Positions 1 to 5,208 of a stretch of DNA of 5,208 nucleotides are shown here, in pieces. The notes under the pieces are model-generated. The model had not been told where the DNA came from. It saw only the letters and a program-made list of their open reading frames with translations, and made no database searches. The DNA comes from a bacterium. GTDB taxonomy: Bacteria > Auribacterota > UBA3054. Numbering within the stretch: the first letter of the stretch is position 1; the number at the start of each line of letters is the position of its first letter. Location of the stretch: NCBI GenBank assembly GCA_017444325.1, contig JAFSWV010000131.1, forward strand, positions 1-5,208, read 5' to 3'. A program made the translations under genes and the position numbers.

Positions 1-206
1 ACTTGTCTGACCACCGCGGTGTGGTGCCTGACGCCGGAAAAGGCGCCGTCCAGGTCGACCATGTGCAGCCATCTGGCGCCGTCGGCTTGAAAGCCCTCGG
101 CTACGGCTACGGGGTCGGAACTGTAAACGGTCTTTTTCGCGGCGTCGCCCTGCAGCAGACGGACGCATTTTCCTTCTTTAAGATCGATGGCCGGTAAGAA
201 TTCCAC
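1..206 (-). CDS. hisA: Phosphoribosylformimino-5-aminoimidazole carboxamide ribotide isomerase HisA, N-terminal part (3' end outside window)
   Basis: HisA catalyses the fourth step of histidine biosynthesis, an Amadori rearrangement that opens ProFAR to PRFAR, the substrate of HisF/HisH. It is a cytoplasmic (beta/alpha)8-barrel enzyme. Only the first 68 codons are present. The first strand reads EFLPAIDLKEGKCVRLLQGD, the family's N-terminal phosphate-binding and catalytic signature, and Asp8 in PAIDL is the expected catalytic acid/base. Residues 46-54 (WLHMVDLDG) are the conserved second-strand motif. The start is GTG at 206-204. The frame has no ATG between it and an upstream stop, and HisA proteins normally begin one or two residues before this motif. 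An AAGG ribosome-binding element lies 8 bases upstream. The gene follows hisH by 20 bases on the same strand, the usual hisH-hisA order, so hisF probably follows outside the window. HisF is a paralogue, but the PAIDL and VDLDGA motifs fit HisA. Confidence 0.95.
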   Translation of the reverse strand, partial: MEFLPAIDLKEGKCVRLLQGDAAKKTVYSSDPVAVAEGFQADGARWLHMVDLDGAFSGVRHHTAVVRQ

Positions 207-214
207 GATTGTTG

Positions 215-218
215 CCTT
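215..218 (-). promoter_or_regulatory. Ribosome binding site of hisA
   Basis: AAGG on the minus strand lies 8 bases before the GTG at 206-204, in the 20-base gap after the hisH stop. It is short but well placed, and it supports the GTG as the real start. Confidence 0.5.
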
Positions 219-226
219 GCTTAGTG

Positions 227-838
227 TTAAATGTTAATGAAGTTGCGCAGCATAATGAGTCCCAGCTCCTGGCTTTTCTCAGGATGGAACTGCACTGCGA
301 AGGCGTTCCCGCTCCAAAGAGAGGAGCAGTACTCCAGCTCGTAGGAGGTCGTGCTTCCAATTACGGAAGCGTCCTTGGGAACGCAGTAGTAAGAATGAAC
401 GAAATAAAAGTAAGAGCCGCTCGCGATGCCCTTGAAGAGGGGGTTTCCCTTCTCTTTGGGATAAACGGCGTTCCAGCCGATCTGGGGGACTCTCAATATG
501 GGATCCTTGAAGCGGCGTATCTCGCCCTTTAAGAATCCCAGCCCGGGTTCTCCCGGGCACTCCTCGCTTTTTTCAAAGAGGAACTGCATGCCGAGGCAGA
601 TCCCGAGGAACGGCCGGTCCGCATTCAGCCATTCCCTAAGGAAGGGACGGAAGCCTCGCTTCTCAAGTTCCTCCATGCCGGGGCCGAAGTTGCCGACGCC
701 CGGAAGGACGAGCGAATCGAAAGAGATCGAATCAGGGGCTTCCTCCAGGATCTCCGTTTCGGCTCCCAGGTAATTGAAAGCCTTGCGGACGCTGTGGAGG
801 TTTCCCGCCCCGTAGTCTATGATCCCTATTCGTTTCAT
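227..838 (-). CDS. hisH: Imidazole glycerol phosphate synthase, glutamine amidotransferase subunit HisH
   Basis: HisH is the class I glutaminase that supplies ammonia to HisF. Together they turn PRFAR into imidazole glycerol phosphate, releasing AICAR to purine synthesis. The protein has 203 residues, the family's normal size. Visible motifs are the start IGIIDYGAGNLHSV (4-17), the oxyanion loop PGVGNFG (46-52), the nucleophile elbow GICLGMQ with Cys81 (79-85), PQIGWN (118-123, the HisF-interface region) and FHPEKS with His185 and Glu187 (184-189). The full Cys-His-Glu triad is therefore present. The ATG (838-836) overlaps the pyruvate kinase TGA as ATGA, with only a weak GAG element 5 bases upstream inside pyk, so translation is probably coupled to pyk. 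hisA follows after 20 bases. Finding pyk rather than hisB or another his gene immediately upstream is unusual. The GATase type is secure, and HisH rather than TrpG or GuaA follows from PQIGWN and the hisA neighbour. Confidence 0.97.
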   Translation of the reverse strand: MKRIGIIDYGAGNLHSVRKAFNYLGAETEILEEAPDSISFDSLVLPGVGNFGPGMEELEKRGFRPFLREWLNADRPFLGICLGMQFLFEKSEECPGEPGLGFLKGEIRRFKDPILRVPQIGWNAVYPKEKGNPLFKGIASGSYFYFVHSYYCVPKDASVIGSTTSYELEYCSSLWSGNAFAVQFHPEKSQELGLIMLRNFINI

Positions 839-2301
839 TTTTTCTCAGTCAGGTCGCAGAGGGCTACAAAAGGCGTGACGCCTATTCTGGCCAAGAGCAC
901 GAAGCGGGCGTTCTCTTCGACGATGCCGGAATTCTTGAGGACCTCTCTGGATATCCTGACAAGAACTTCCTGCGGCCCGGACTCCGCGACCTGGGGAATG
1001 ACGCCGCGGCACAGGACCAATTGCCTGGCTACGTCTTCGCTGCCGCAAAGGGCGAAGATCGGCGTCTTCGGGCGGCAGGCCGAGCAGTGGCGAGCCGTTT
1101 CGCCGGTTTCCGTATAGACGACCAGGGCGTCCGTCTTCTCCCAGTCCGAAAGGGAGCAGGCGGCCTGGGCCATTTCGTCCGCGATGTCGTAGAGATTGTG
1201 TTTGTAGACGGGAGAGGCTTCCGTTTCCGCAAGCACTCTCGCCATGAAGGAGACAGCCTCCTTCGGGTATTGGCCCATGGCGGTCTCGGCCGAGAGCATG
1301 ACGGCGTCGCTGCCGTCGAAGACCGCGTTCGCCACGTCGCAGGCTTCCGCCCTGGTCGCCACCGGCGCGTTGATCATGCTTTCCAGCATCTGCGTGGCGG
1401 TGATGACGGGTTTGCCGGCCTTGTTGGCTTCCGCGATGATGGCCTTCTGGGCGACCGGAACAAGGGAGAGCGGCATCTCGACGCCCAGGTCGCCCCTGGC
1501 CACCATGATGCCGTCGGAAGCGGCGACGATCTCACTCAAACAGGAAAGCGCTTCCGGCTTTTCTATTTTGGCCAGCAGTTTGGGCTTCTGGGAATTGACG
1601 GGCGAATCAAGAGAAGCGTAGATCTCATCGACCAGAGCGCGCAGTTCCTCGATATCCGCGGCGCTCCTGACGAAACTGAGCGCGATCCAGTCCACGCCCT
1701 TGGCGACGCCGTAGGCCAGGTCTTCCCGGTCTTTTTTCGTCAGTGAGGAGATGGAGAGCTTCACGCCGGGAAGGTTGACGCCTTTCCTCGGATAGAGTTC
1801 TCCGCCGTGGATCACCTCGCAGGTGATCTCGCCGGAATTCTTGTCCGCGGACAGCACTTTCAGCGTTATGCTGCCGTCCGCCAGGAGAATGGGGGAGCCA
1901 ACTTCCACTTCTTCCGCCAGCTTCGGATAATCGACGAAGACTCTTTCCGCCGTGCCGAAAATAGGCTCCGAGCAGATGATGAGTTTCGCGTGGTCCTCAA
2001 GCACGACAGGCTTGCCGCCGCGCATCTCGCCGACTCTGAGTTTCGGTCCCTGCAGGTCCTGCAGGATCGCCACGGTCTTGCCGGCTTCCTTGGCGGCCGC
2101 CCTGACGTCTTCTATGATCTCGTCCTTCTGCTTGTGGGTGCCGTGCGAGAAATTCAGCCTCGCCACGTCCATGCCGCAGAGGATAAGCTCCTTGACCTTC
2201 TCCTTTCCGGAGACGGCCGGGCCCATAGTGCAGACGATCTTAGTGCGTCTGACTTTCGGCGCTTCGCGGAAAAAATCTCCGAATGTTTCCTTTGATGTCA
2301 T
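835..2301 (-). CDS. pyk: Pyruvate kinase
   Basis: This enzyme transfers phosphate from phosphoenolpyruvate to ADP, the last step of glycolysis in the cytoplasm. From the ATG at 2301 the product has 488 residues, a normal bacterial length. Motifs in order are RRTKIVCTMGP (18-28), ARLNFSHG (47-54), DLQGPKLRVG (82-91), the B domain (about 88-185), AKIEKPEAL with catalytic Lys245 and metal ligand Glu247, MVARGDLGVE with metal ligand Asp271 (266-275), TATQMLESM (301-309) and TRAEACDVANAVFDGSDAVM (316-335), followed by the C-terminal regulatory domain (about 370-488). The SAETAMGQYP and DLQGPK stretches resemble the E. coli PykA branch more than PykF. Pro before TRAE is replaced by Ala. About 17 residues precede the usual start of the barrel. 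The gene starts 9 bases after the glyA stop with no clear Shine-Dalgarno, suggesting reinitiation, and its TGA overlaps the hisH ATG. A TTG at 2307 would add two residues but is less likely. Confidence 0.97.
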   Translation of the reverse strand: MTSKETFGDFFREAPKVRRTKIVCTMGPAVSGKEKVKELILCGMDVARLNFSHGTHKQKDEIIEDVRAAAKEAGKTVAILQDLQGPKLRVGEMRGGKPVVLEDHAKLIICSEPIFGTAERVFVDYPKLAEEVEVGSPILLADGSITLKVLSADKNSGEITCEVIHGGELYPRKGVNLPGVKLSISSLTKKDREDLAYGVAKGVDWIALSFVRSAADIEELRALVDEIYASLDSPVNSQKPKLLAKIEKPEALSCLSEIVAASDGIMVARGDLGVEMPLSLVPVAQKAIIAEANKAGKPVITATQMLESMINAPVATRAEACDVANAVFDGSDAVMLSAETAMGQYPKEAVSFMARVLAETEASPVYKHNLYDIADEMAQAACSLSDWEKTDALVVYTETGETARHCSACRPKTPIFALCGSEDVARQLVLCRGVIPQVAESGPQEVLVRISREVLKNSGIVEENARFVLLARIGVTPFVALCDLTEKK

Positions 2302-2310
2302 GCTCAAATG

Positions 2311-3573
2311 TTAGTCGCTGACTAAAGTGTCGGGTACGGGGAAGGAAGCGCAGACTTCCTCCACTTCTTTTCTGATTCTGGAAATTGTCGCTTCGCCTTC
2401 CGGATCTTTGCAGATCTCATTGGTCCAGTTGGCGATCAGCCGCATTTCCTTTTCGCCGAAGCCTCTCGTCGTCACAGCCGCGGAGCCGAGACGAATGCCG
2501 CTGGGGTCCATGGCCTTTCCGGTCTCGTAGGGCACGGTGTTGCTGTTGCAGACGATGCCGGCTTTCTCCATCGCGGTGGCGATGGGGTTGCCTTTCAGGT
2601 TCTTGTTCCTGAGGTCGATGAGGATCAGGTGGTTATCGGTGCCGCCGGTGACGAGGTTGAAGCCCAGCTTCAGCAGTTCGTCCGCCAAAGCCGCGGCGTT
2701 CTCGACGACCTTCCTGCCGTAAGCTTTGAAGGAGTCGCTGGCCGCTTCCTTAAAGGCGACGGCCATGCCGGCTGTGGTGTGGTTGTGAGGGCCGCCCTGG
2801 TTGGCCGGGAAGACGGCGCTGTCCACTTTCTTGGCGTACTGCTCTTTGCAGAGGATCATGGCGCCTCTAGGCCCGCGCAGCGTCTTGTGCGTCGTAGTCG
2901 TCACGACGTCCGCGTAGGGAACGGGCGAGGGATGGACGCCCGCCGCGACCAATCCCGCGATGTGGGCCATATCGACCATAAGGTAGGCGCCGACCTCATC
3001 GGCGATCTCTTTGAAGGCCGCGAAGTCGATGATGCGGGGATAAGCGCTGGCGCCCGCCAGGATCAGTTTCGGCTTGCATTCCTTGGCGAGTTCTCTGACC
3101 GTTGCCATATTGAGGCGGTTGGTCTTCTCGTCGATAGGATACTGCACGCTCTTATAGAAGCGCGAGGAAGCGGAAACTTTCCAGCCGTGGGTTAAGTGTC
3201 CGCCGTGCGGGAGCGACATGCCAAGGATGGTGTCGCCCGGTTCAAGGAAGGCGTAGTAAGCTTCCATATTAGCCGGCGAGCCGGAGTAGGGCTGGACATT
3301 GGCGTGCTCGGCGCCGAAGAGGGCTTTGGCGCGCTCGATCGTCAAGCTTTCCAAAACGTCTATCACTTCCTGGCCTTTATAGTAGCGGCGGTAGGGATAG
3401 CCTTCGGAATATTTGTTCGTCAAAGGAGAGCCGGTGGCTTCCAGAACGGCTTTGGAAACGTAGTTTTCCGAAGCGATCAGCCTGACGACGTTTTCCTGGC
3501 GCAGCGTTTCCTTCTTCAGCAACTCCGCGACTTCAGGATCCTGTTTGGCGATAAATGGGTATTCTTTTTGCAT
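2311..3573 (-). CDS. glyA: Serine hydroxymethyltransferase (glycine hydroxymethyltransferase)
   Basis: This PLP enzyme converts serine and tetrahydrofolate to glycine and 5,10-methylene-tetrahydrofolate, the main source of one-carbon units. At 420 residues it has normal bacterial length. Visible features are IASEN with Ser35 (33-37), NKYSEGYP with Tyr55 and Glu57 (53-60), HGGHLTHG with PLP-stacking His126 (123-130), DMAHIAGL with Asp201 and His204 (201-208), VTTTTHKTLRGPRG with the PLP Schiff-base Lys230 (224-237), QGGPHNH (259-265) and SGIRLG with the carboxylate-binding Arg361 (358-363). Several residues match eukaryotic rather than typical bacterial enzymes: QPYSGSPAN (94-102) instead of QPHSGSQAN, QGGPHNH, HKTLRG and CNSNT (342-346). 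The ATG at 3573 has an AGGAGG ribosome-binding site 10 bases upstream, which lies inside the last codons of the preceding glycosyltransferase gene. pyk follows after 9 bases. Confidence 0.97.
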   Translation of the reverse strand: MQKEYPFIAKQDPEVAELLKKETLRQENVVRLIASENYVSKAVLEATGSPLTNKYSEGYPYRRYYKGQEVIDVLESLTIERAKALFGAEHANVQPYSGSPANMEAYYAFLEPGDTILGMSLPHGGHLTHGWKVSASSRFYKSVQYPIDEKTNRLNMATVRELAKECKPKLILAGASAYPRIIDFAAFKEIADEVGAYLMVDMAHIAGLVAAGVHPSPVPYADVVTTTTHKTLRGPRGAMILCKEQYAKKVDSAVFPANQGGPHNHTTAGMAVAFKEAASDSFKAYGRKVVENAAALADELLKLGFNLVTGGTDNHLILIDLRNKNLKGNPIATAMEKAGIVCNSNTVPYETGKAMDPSGIRLGSAAVTTRGFGEKEMRLIANWTNEICKDPEGEATISRIRKEVEEVCASFPVPDTLVSD

Positions 3574-3575
3574 AT

Positions 3576-4427
3576 TTAATAAACCTCCTGGTTTTTAATT
3601 TTTCTTCCTCCGAAAATATAAGCGAAGCCCACCGCACCTCTCAGGACGTACATCCCGATAGCCAGAAGCGGGTGGGCCAAAAGCCTTTTCCATTTCCCGT
3701 TTTCTAGAAACACTCCGAAATAACGGTACCAAAAGGAAAACTGCTTTTTGACATCCTCGTTTCCCGGCCACTTTTCTTTGTAAGCCGCAAAAGACGCGGA
3801 GTAATATTTTTTCTTTTTCAGGTAGCGCCCCCATTGGAAGGCGCCCTCGTCGTGCTTAAGGCCGGACGCGATCAGCTTAAGCTCTCCTTGTTCCTTCATC
3901 CGAATGTTCAGATCCCAGTCCTCAGGTCCGCACAAACTGAGGTCGAAACCTCCCAGCTTTTTAAAGAGCTCTTTCCTGACGCCTCTGATCCCGTCGATTG
4001 CCGTAGCGTCGTAGAAGGAGCGCTCGAAGTTCCGAACCGCTATCCAGTACCCCGAACCCACGACCTCTTCCGGGATGTACAGCCCGGCCACCGCAGAGTC
4101 TTCGAAAGCGGCGAGGCATTCCGCAAGCACGTTCTCAGTTAGCCGCATGTCCGCGTCCAGATAGACGACCACAGGGGCATGAGCACTTTCTATGCCGAAA
4201 TTGCGCTGGGCGCTCCTCTCCGGCCCTTTCTCAAGGAAAAGGTCGGCTCCCGCCAAGGCGATCTCACGAGTCCTGTCAGTGGAGGCGTTGTCCACCACGA
4301 TAACTTCGAAGGAATCCCGGGGAATCGTCTGGCTCCCCAGGGCCGCCAGACAGTCCGGCAGGTTCTTTTCTTCGTTCTTCGTAGTGATAACCACGGAGAT
4401 AAGAGGCTGTTTTTCTGATTTATTCAT
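3576..4427 (-). CDS. Family 2 (GT-A fold) glycosyltransferase with a C-terminal hydrophobic segment
   Basis: This is a nucleotide-sugar-dependent glycosyltransferase, probably acting at the inner face of the membrane in glycan or polysaccharide assembly. From the ATG at 4427 it has 283 residues. The N-terminal strand SVVITTKNEEKNLPDCLAAL (11-30) and VIVVDNASTD (42-51) are the GT2 nucleotide-binding region. YLDADMRL (89-96) carries the metal-binding DxD motif. GGFDLSLCGPEDWDLNIRMK (159-178) holds the acceptor-side ED/W motif with the likely catalytic base Asp170. A hydrophobic stretch at about 250-273 is a probable membrane anchor or interfacial helix, followed by a basic tail. Donor and acceptor cannot be read from the sequence, so no gene symbol is given. 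A GTG at 4430 or a TTG at 4439 could also serve as start. The ATG was chosen because the conserved fold begins shortly after it and because the putative promoter leaves little room for longer forms. The stop lies 2 bases before glyA. No clear Shine-Dalgarno is present. Confidence 0.9.
   Translation of the reverse strand: MNKSEKQPLISVVITTKNEEKNLPDCLAALGSQTIPRDSFEVIVVDNASTDRTREIALAGADLFLEKGPERSAQRNFGIESAHAPVVVYLDADMRLTENVLAECLAAFEDSAVAGLYIPEEVVGSGYWIAVRNFERSFYDATAIDGIRGVRKELFKKLGGFDLSLCGPEDWDLNIRMKEQGELKLIASGLKHDEGAFQWGRYLKKKKYYSASFAAYKEKWPGNEDVKKQFSFWYRYFGVFLENGKWKRLLAHPLLAIGMYVLRGAVGFAYIFGGRKIKNQEVY
3584..3589 (-). promoter_or_regulatory. Strong ribosome binding site of glyA inside the glycosyltransferase 3' end
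   Basis: AGGAGG on the minus strand lies 10 bases before the glyA ATG (3573-3571). It is also read as the Gln-Glu-Val codons just before the glycosyltransferase stop. It is the only near-consensus Shine-Dalgarno in the window. It fixes the glyA start and suggests glyA is translated strongly even if the upstream gene is not. Confidence 0.85.
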
Positions 4428-4440
4428 CACTAAGAACAAT

Positions 4441-4449
4441 ATTTTATCA
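4441..4449 (-). promoter_or_regulatory. Putative extended -10 promoter of the glycosyltransferase-glyA-pyk-hisHA unit
   Basis: The minus strand reads TGA-TAAAAT, an extended -10 element with 5 of 6 matches to TATAAT. No recognisable -35 box lies at 15-19 bases, which extended -10 promoters can tolerate. The start of transcription would be near 4434, only about 7 bases before the ATG at 4427. The call rests on sequence match alone. A second promoter further upstream or inside the unit is possible. Confidence 0.4.
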
Positions 4450-4469
4450 AATCTCTTCCGCTCCGCGTT

Positions 4470-4499
4470 TTTTCATTTTTTGGACGCAAATGGTATAAT
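4470..4499 (+). promoter_or_regulatory. Putative sigma-70 type promoter of the FucP-like transporter gene
   Basis: A perfect TATAAT at 4494-4499 is preceded by TGG, giving an extended -10 element (TGnTATAAT, 4491-4499). A partial -35 match, TTTTCA at 4470-4475 (4 of 6 to TTGACA), lies 18 bases upstream of the -10 hexamer. Transcription would start near 4506, leaving a leader of about 40 bases before the ATG at 4546. The site lies back to back with the leftward promoter, so the two could share regulatory DNA between about 4450 and 4490. I see no clear operator palindrome there. Confidence 0.65.
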
Positions 4500-4545
4500 T
4501 ACAAAGTCGTACTAAAATCCGCTTAACCACCAAGCCCAAACAACT

Positions 4546-5208
4546 ATGAAAGCTATTGAGAAAAAGTATTTGGTGCCGTTTTGTTTGGTAACGACGCTCT
4601 TCGTTCTGTGGGGCATCGCCAACAACATGACCGACACGCTTCTAAGCGCCTTCAAAAAGATCATGTCCATGACGGACGCGCAGACCTCCCTTATCCAGGC
4701 TGCTTTCTACGGATCTTACTTCTGCTTCGCTATTCCGGCCGCTCTCTTCATCAGACGTTTCAGTTACAAGAGCGGCGTTATTTTAGGTCTGGCGATCTAC
4801 GCCCTCGGCTCGATGCTGTTCTTCCCGGCTTCCAAGACAGCCTCTTACGATTTCTACCTGATCTCGATCTACATTTTGGCCGGCGGCTGCGCCATCCTTG
4901 AAACGACCGCCAACCCCTACATCCTTTCCATGGGCGCGGTCGAGACTTCCAACAGGCGTCTTAACATCGCCCAGGCCTTCAACCCCTTGGGTTCGATGAC
5001 GGGCGTGCTTTTAAGCCGCTTCTTCATTCTTTCCAACCTTGACAAAGCCGACGCCGCGGCCAGAGCCGCTATGAGCGAAGCTGAACTGGTCGCCATCCAG
5101 GCCCGCGAGCTTTCCGCCGTTACCTGGACTTACATGGCGGTCGGTTTCGTCCTTATCGCCGTTTTGATCGCCATGCTGCTGGTCAAGATGCCGGAAGGCG
5201 CCGACACC
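4546..5208 (+). CDS. FHS-family (FucP-like) sugar:H+ symporter of the major facilitator superfamily, N-terminal half (3' end outside window)
   Basis: This inner-membrane permease is related to the E. coli L-fucose:proton symporter FucP. The frame is open from the ATG at 4546 to the window edge (221 codons), about half of a usual 410-440 residue protein. Six hydrophobic segments fit TM1-TM6, at roughly 8-27, 48-68, 76-94, 103-122, 142-162 and 192-213, and the cut falls in the central loop. WGIANNMTDTLLSAF (22-36) places Asp30 at the position of FucP Asp46, and ILETTANPY (117-125) places Glu119 at the position of FucP Glu135. These are the two acidic residues needed for sugar binding and proton coupling. 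RLNIAQAFNPLGS (138-150) is another family motif. A polar, Ala/Glu-rich loop (about 165-190) between TM5 and TM6 also occurs in FucP. The substrate could be fucose, glucose, galactose or another sugar, so no symbol is given. No Shine-Dalgarno is evident before the ATG. It is divergent from the minus-strand unit, with no sugar-catabolic gene in view. Confidence 0.93.
   Translation, partial: MKAIEKKYLVPFCLVTTLFVLWGIANNMTDTLLSAFKKIMSMTDAQTSLIQAAFYGSYFCFAIPAALFIRRFSYKSGVILGLAIYALGSMLFFPASKTASYDFYLISIYILAGGCAILETTANPYILSMGAVETSNRRLNIAQAFNPLGSMTGVLLSRFFILSNLDKADAAARAAMSEAELVAIQARELSAVTWTYMAVGFVLIAVLIAMLLVKMPEGADT

Noticed and set aside
1021..1746. A 241-codon open frame on the plus strand opposite pyk
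   Set aside because: It lies wholly antisense to a confident pyruvate kinase with intact motifs. Its product is low-complexity (rich in Arg, Gly, Asp, Val), as expected for a mirror of GC-rich third codon positions, and matches no family I know.
2299..2307. TTG at 2307 as the pyruvate kinase start
   Set aside because: It would add only two residues, has no better ribosome-binding site, and an in-frame ATG follows at 2301.
2629..3195. A 188-codon open frame on the plus strand opposite glyA
   Set aside because: It is antisense to glyA, shows no recognisable motif or start signal, and has the same Gly/Arg/Asp-rich shadow composition.
4425..4439. TTG at 4439 as the glycosyltransferase start
   Set aside because: It lies directly against the putative -10 box and upstream of the expected transcription start. 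The ATG at 4427 keeps the whole fold.
4440..4545. Riboswitch, small RNA or terminator in the divergent intergenic region
   Set aside because: The T-runs at 4468-4473 and 4476-4481 are not preceded by a stable GC-rich hairpin on either strand, and the region is too short for a known riboswitch class. Promoter elements explain it better.
4581..4901. A 106-codon plus-strand frame inside the transporter gene
   Set aside because: It overlaps the FucP-like frame that contains the family motifs. Its own translation is Arg/Leu/His-rich with no membrane pattern.
1..5208. A defence system, mobile element, CRISPR array or other new system
   Set aside because: Every substantial frame is a known housekeeping, glycosyltransferase or transporter family. 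There are no direct repeat arrays, inverted terminal repeats, integrase or transposase genes, or tRNA-like structures in view.

Overview
The window carries a tightly packed leftward (minus-strand) gene train and one rightward gene that is cut by the window edge, with a divergent promoter region of about 120 bases between them. Reading leftward from about 4430, the train is: a family 2 glycosyltransferase, glyA (serine hydroxymethyltransferase), pyk (pyruvate kinase), hisH (glutamine amidotransferase subunit of imidazole glycerol phosphate synthase) and the first 68 codons of hisA. Gaps are 2, 9, -4 and 20 bases, so these five genes look like one transcription unit. To the right, from 4546 to the window end, is the N-terminal half of an FHS-type (FucP-like) major facilitator sugar transporter.

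The organism is a bacterium of moderate GC content (mid-50s percent by eye). The promoter candidates look like ordinary sigma-70 sites of the extended -10 type. Shine-Dalgarno use is uneven: strong before glyA, modest before hisA, and weak or absent before the glycosyltransferase, pyk, hisH and the transporter. FucP-like transporters of this form are common in Gram-negative anaerobes and gut or rumen bacteria. The sigma-70 type -10 boxes speak against Bacteroidota. I cannot assign a phylum with confidence.

Functionally, the train mixes central carbon metabolism (pyruvate kinase), one-carbon and amino-acid metabolism (glyA), histidine biosynthesis (hisH, hisA) and an envelope or glycan glycosyltransferase. 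GlyA and the His genes share a plausible link through one-carbon units, since the AICAR released by HisH/HisF is formylated from a folate pool that GlyA charges. No such link is obvious for pyk or the glycosyltransferase.

I do not see a previously undescribed system. All the genes belong to known families. The points most worth checking are the gene order, the pyk/hisH ATGA overlap on a run of six A's, the eukaryote-like residues in the serine hydroxymethyltransferase, the pyruvate kinase's potassium and effector signatures, and the very short leader predicted for the glycosyltransferase mRNA. There is no gene-free stretch over 300 bases, and I found no RNA gene, CRISPR array, mobile element or convincing terminator.
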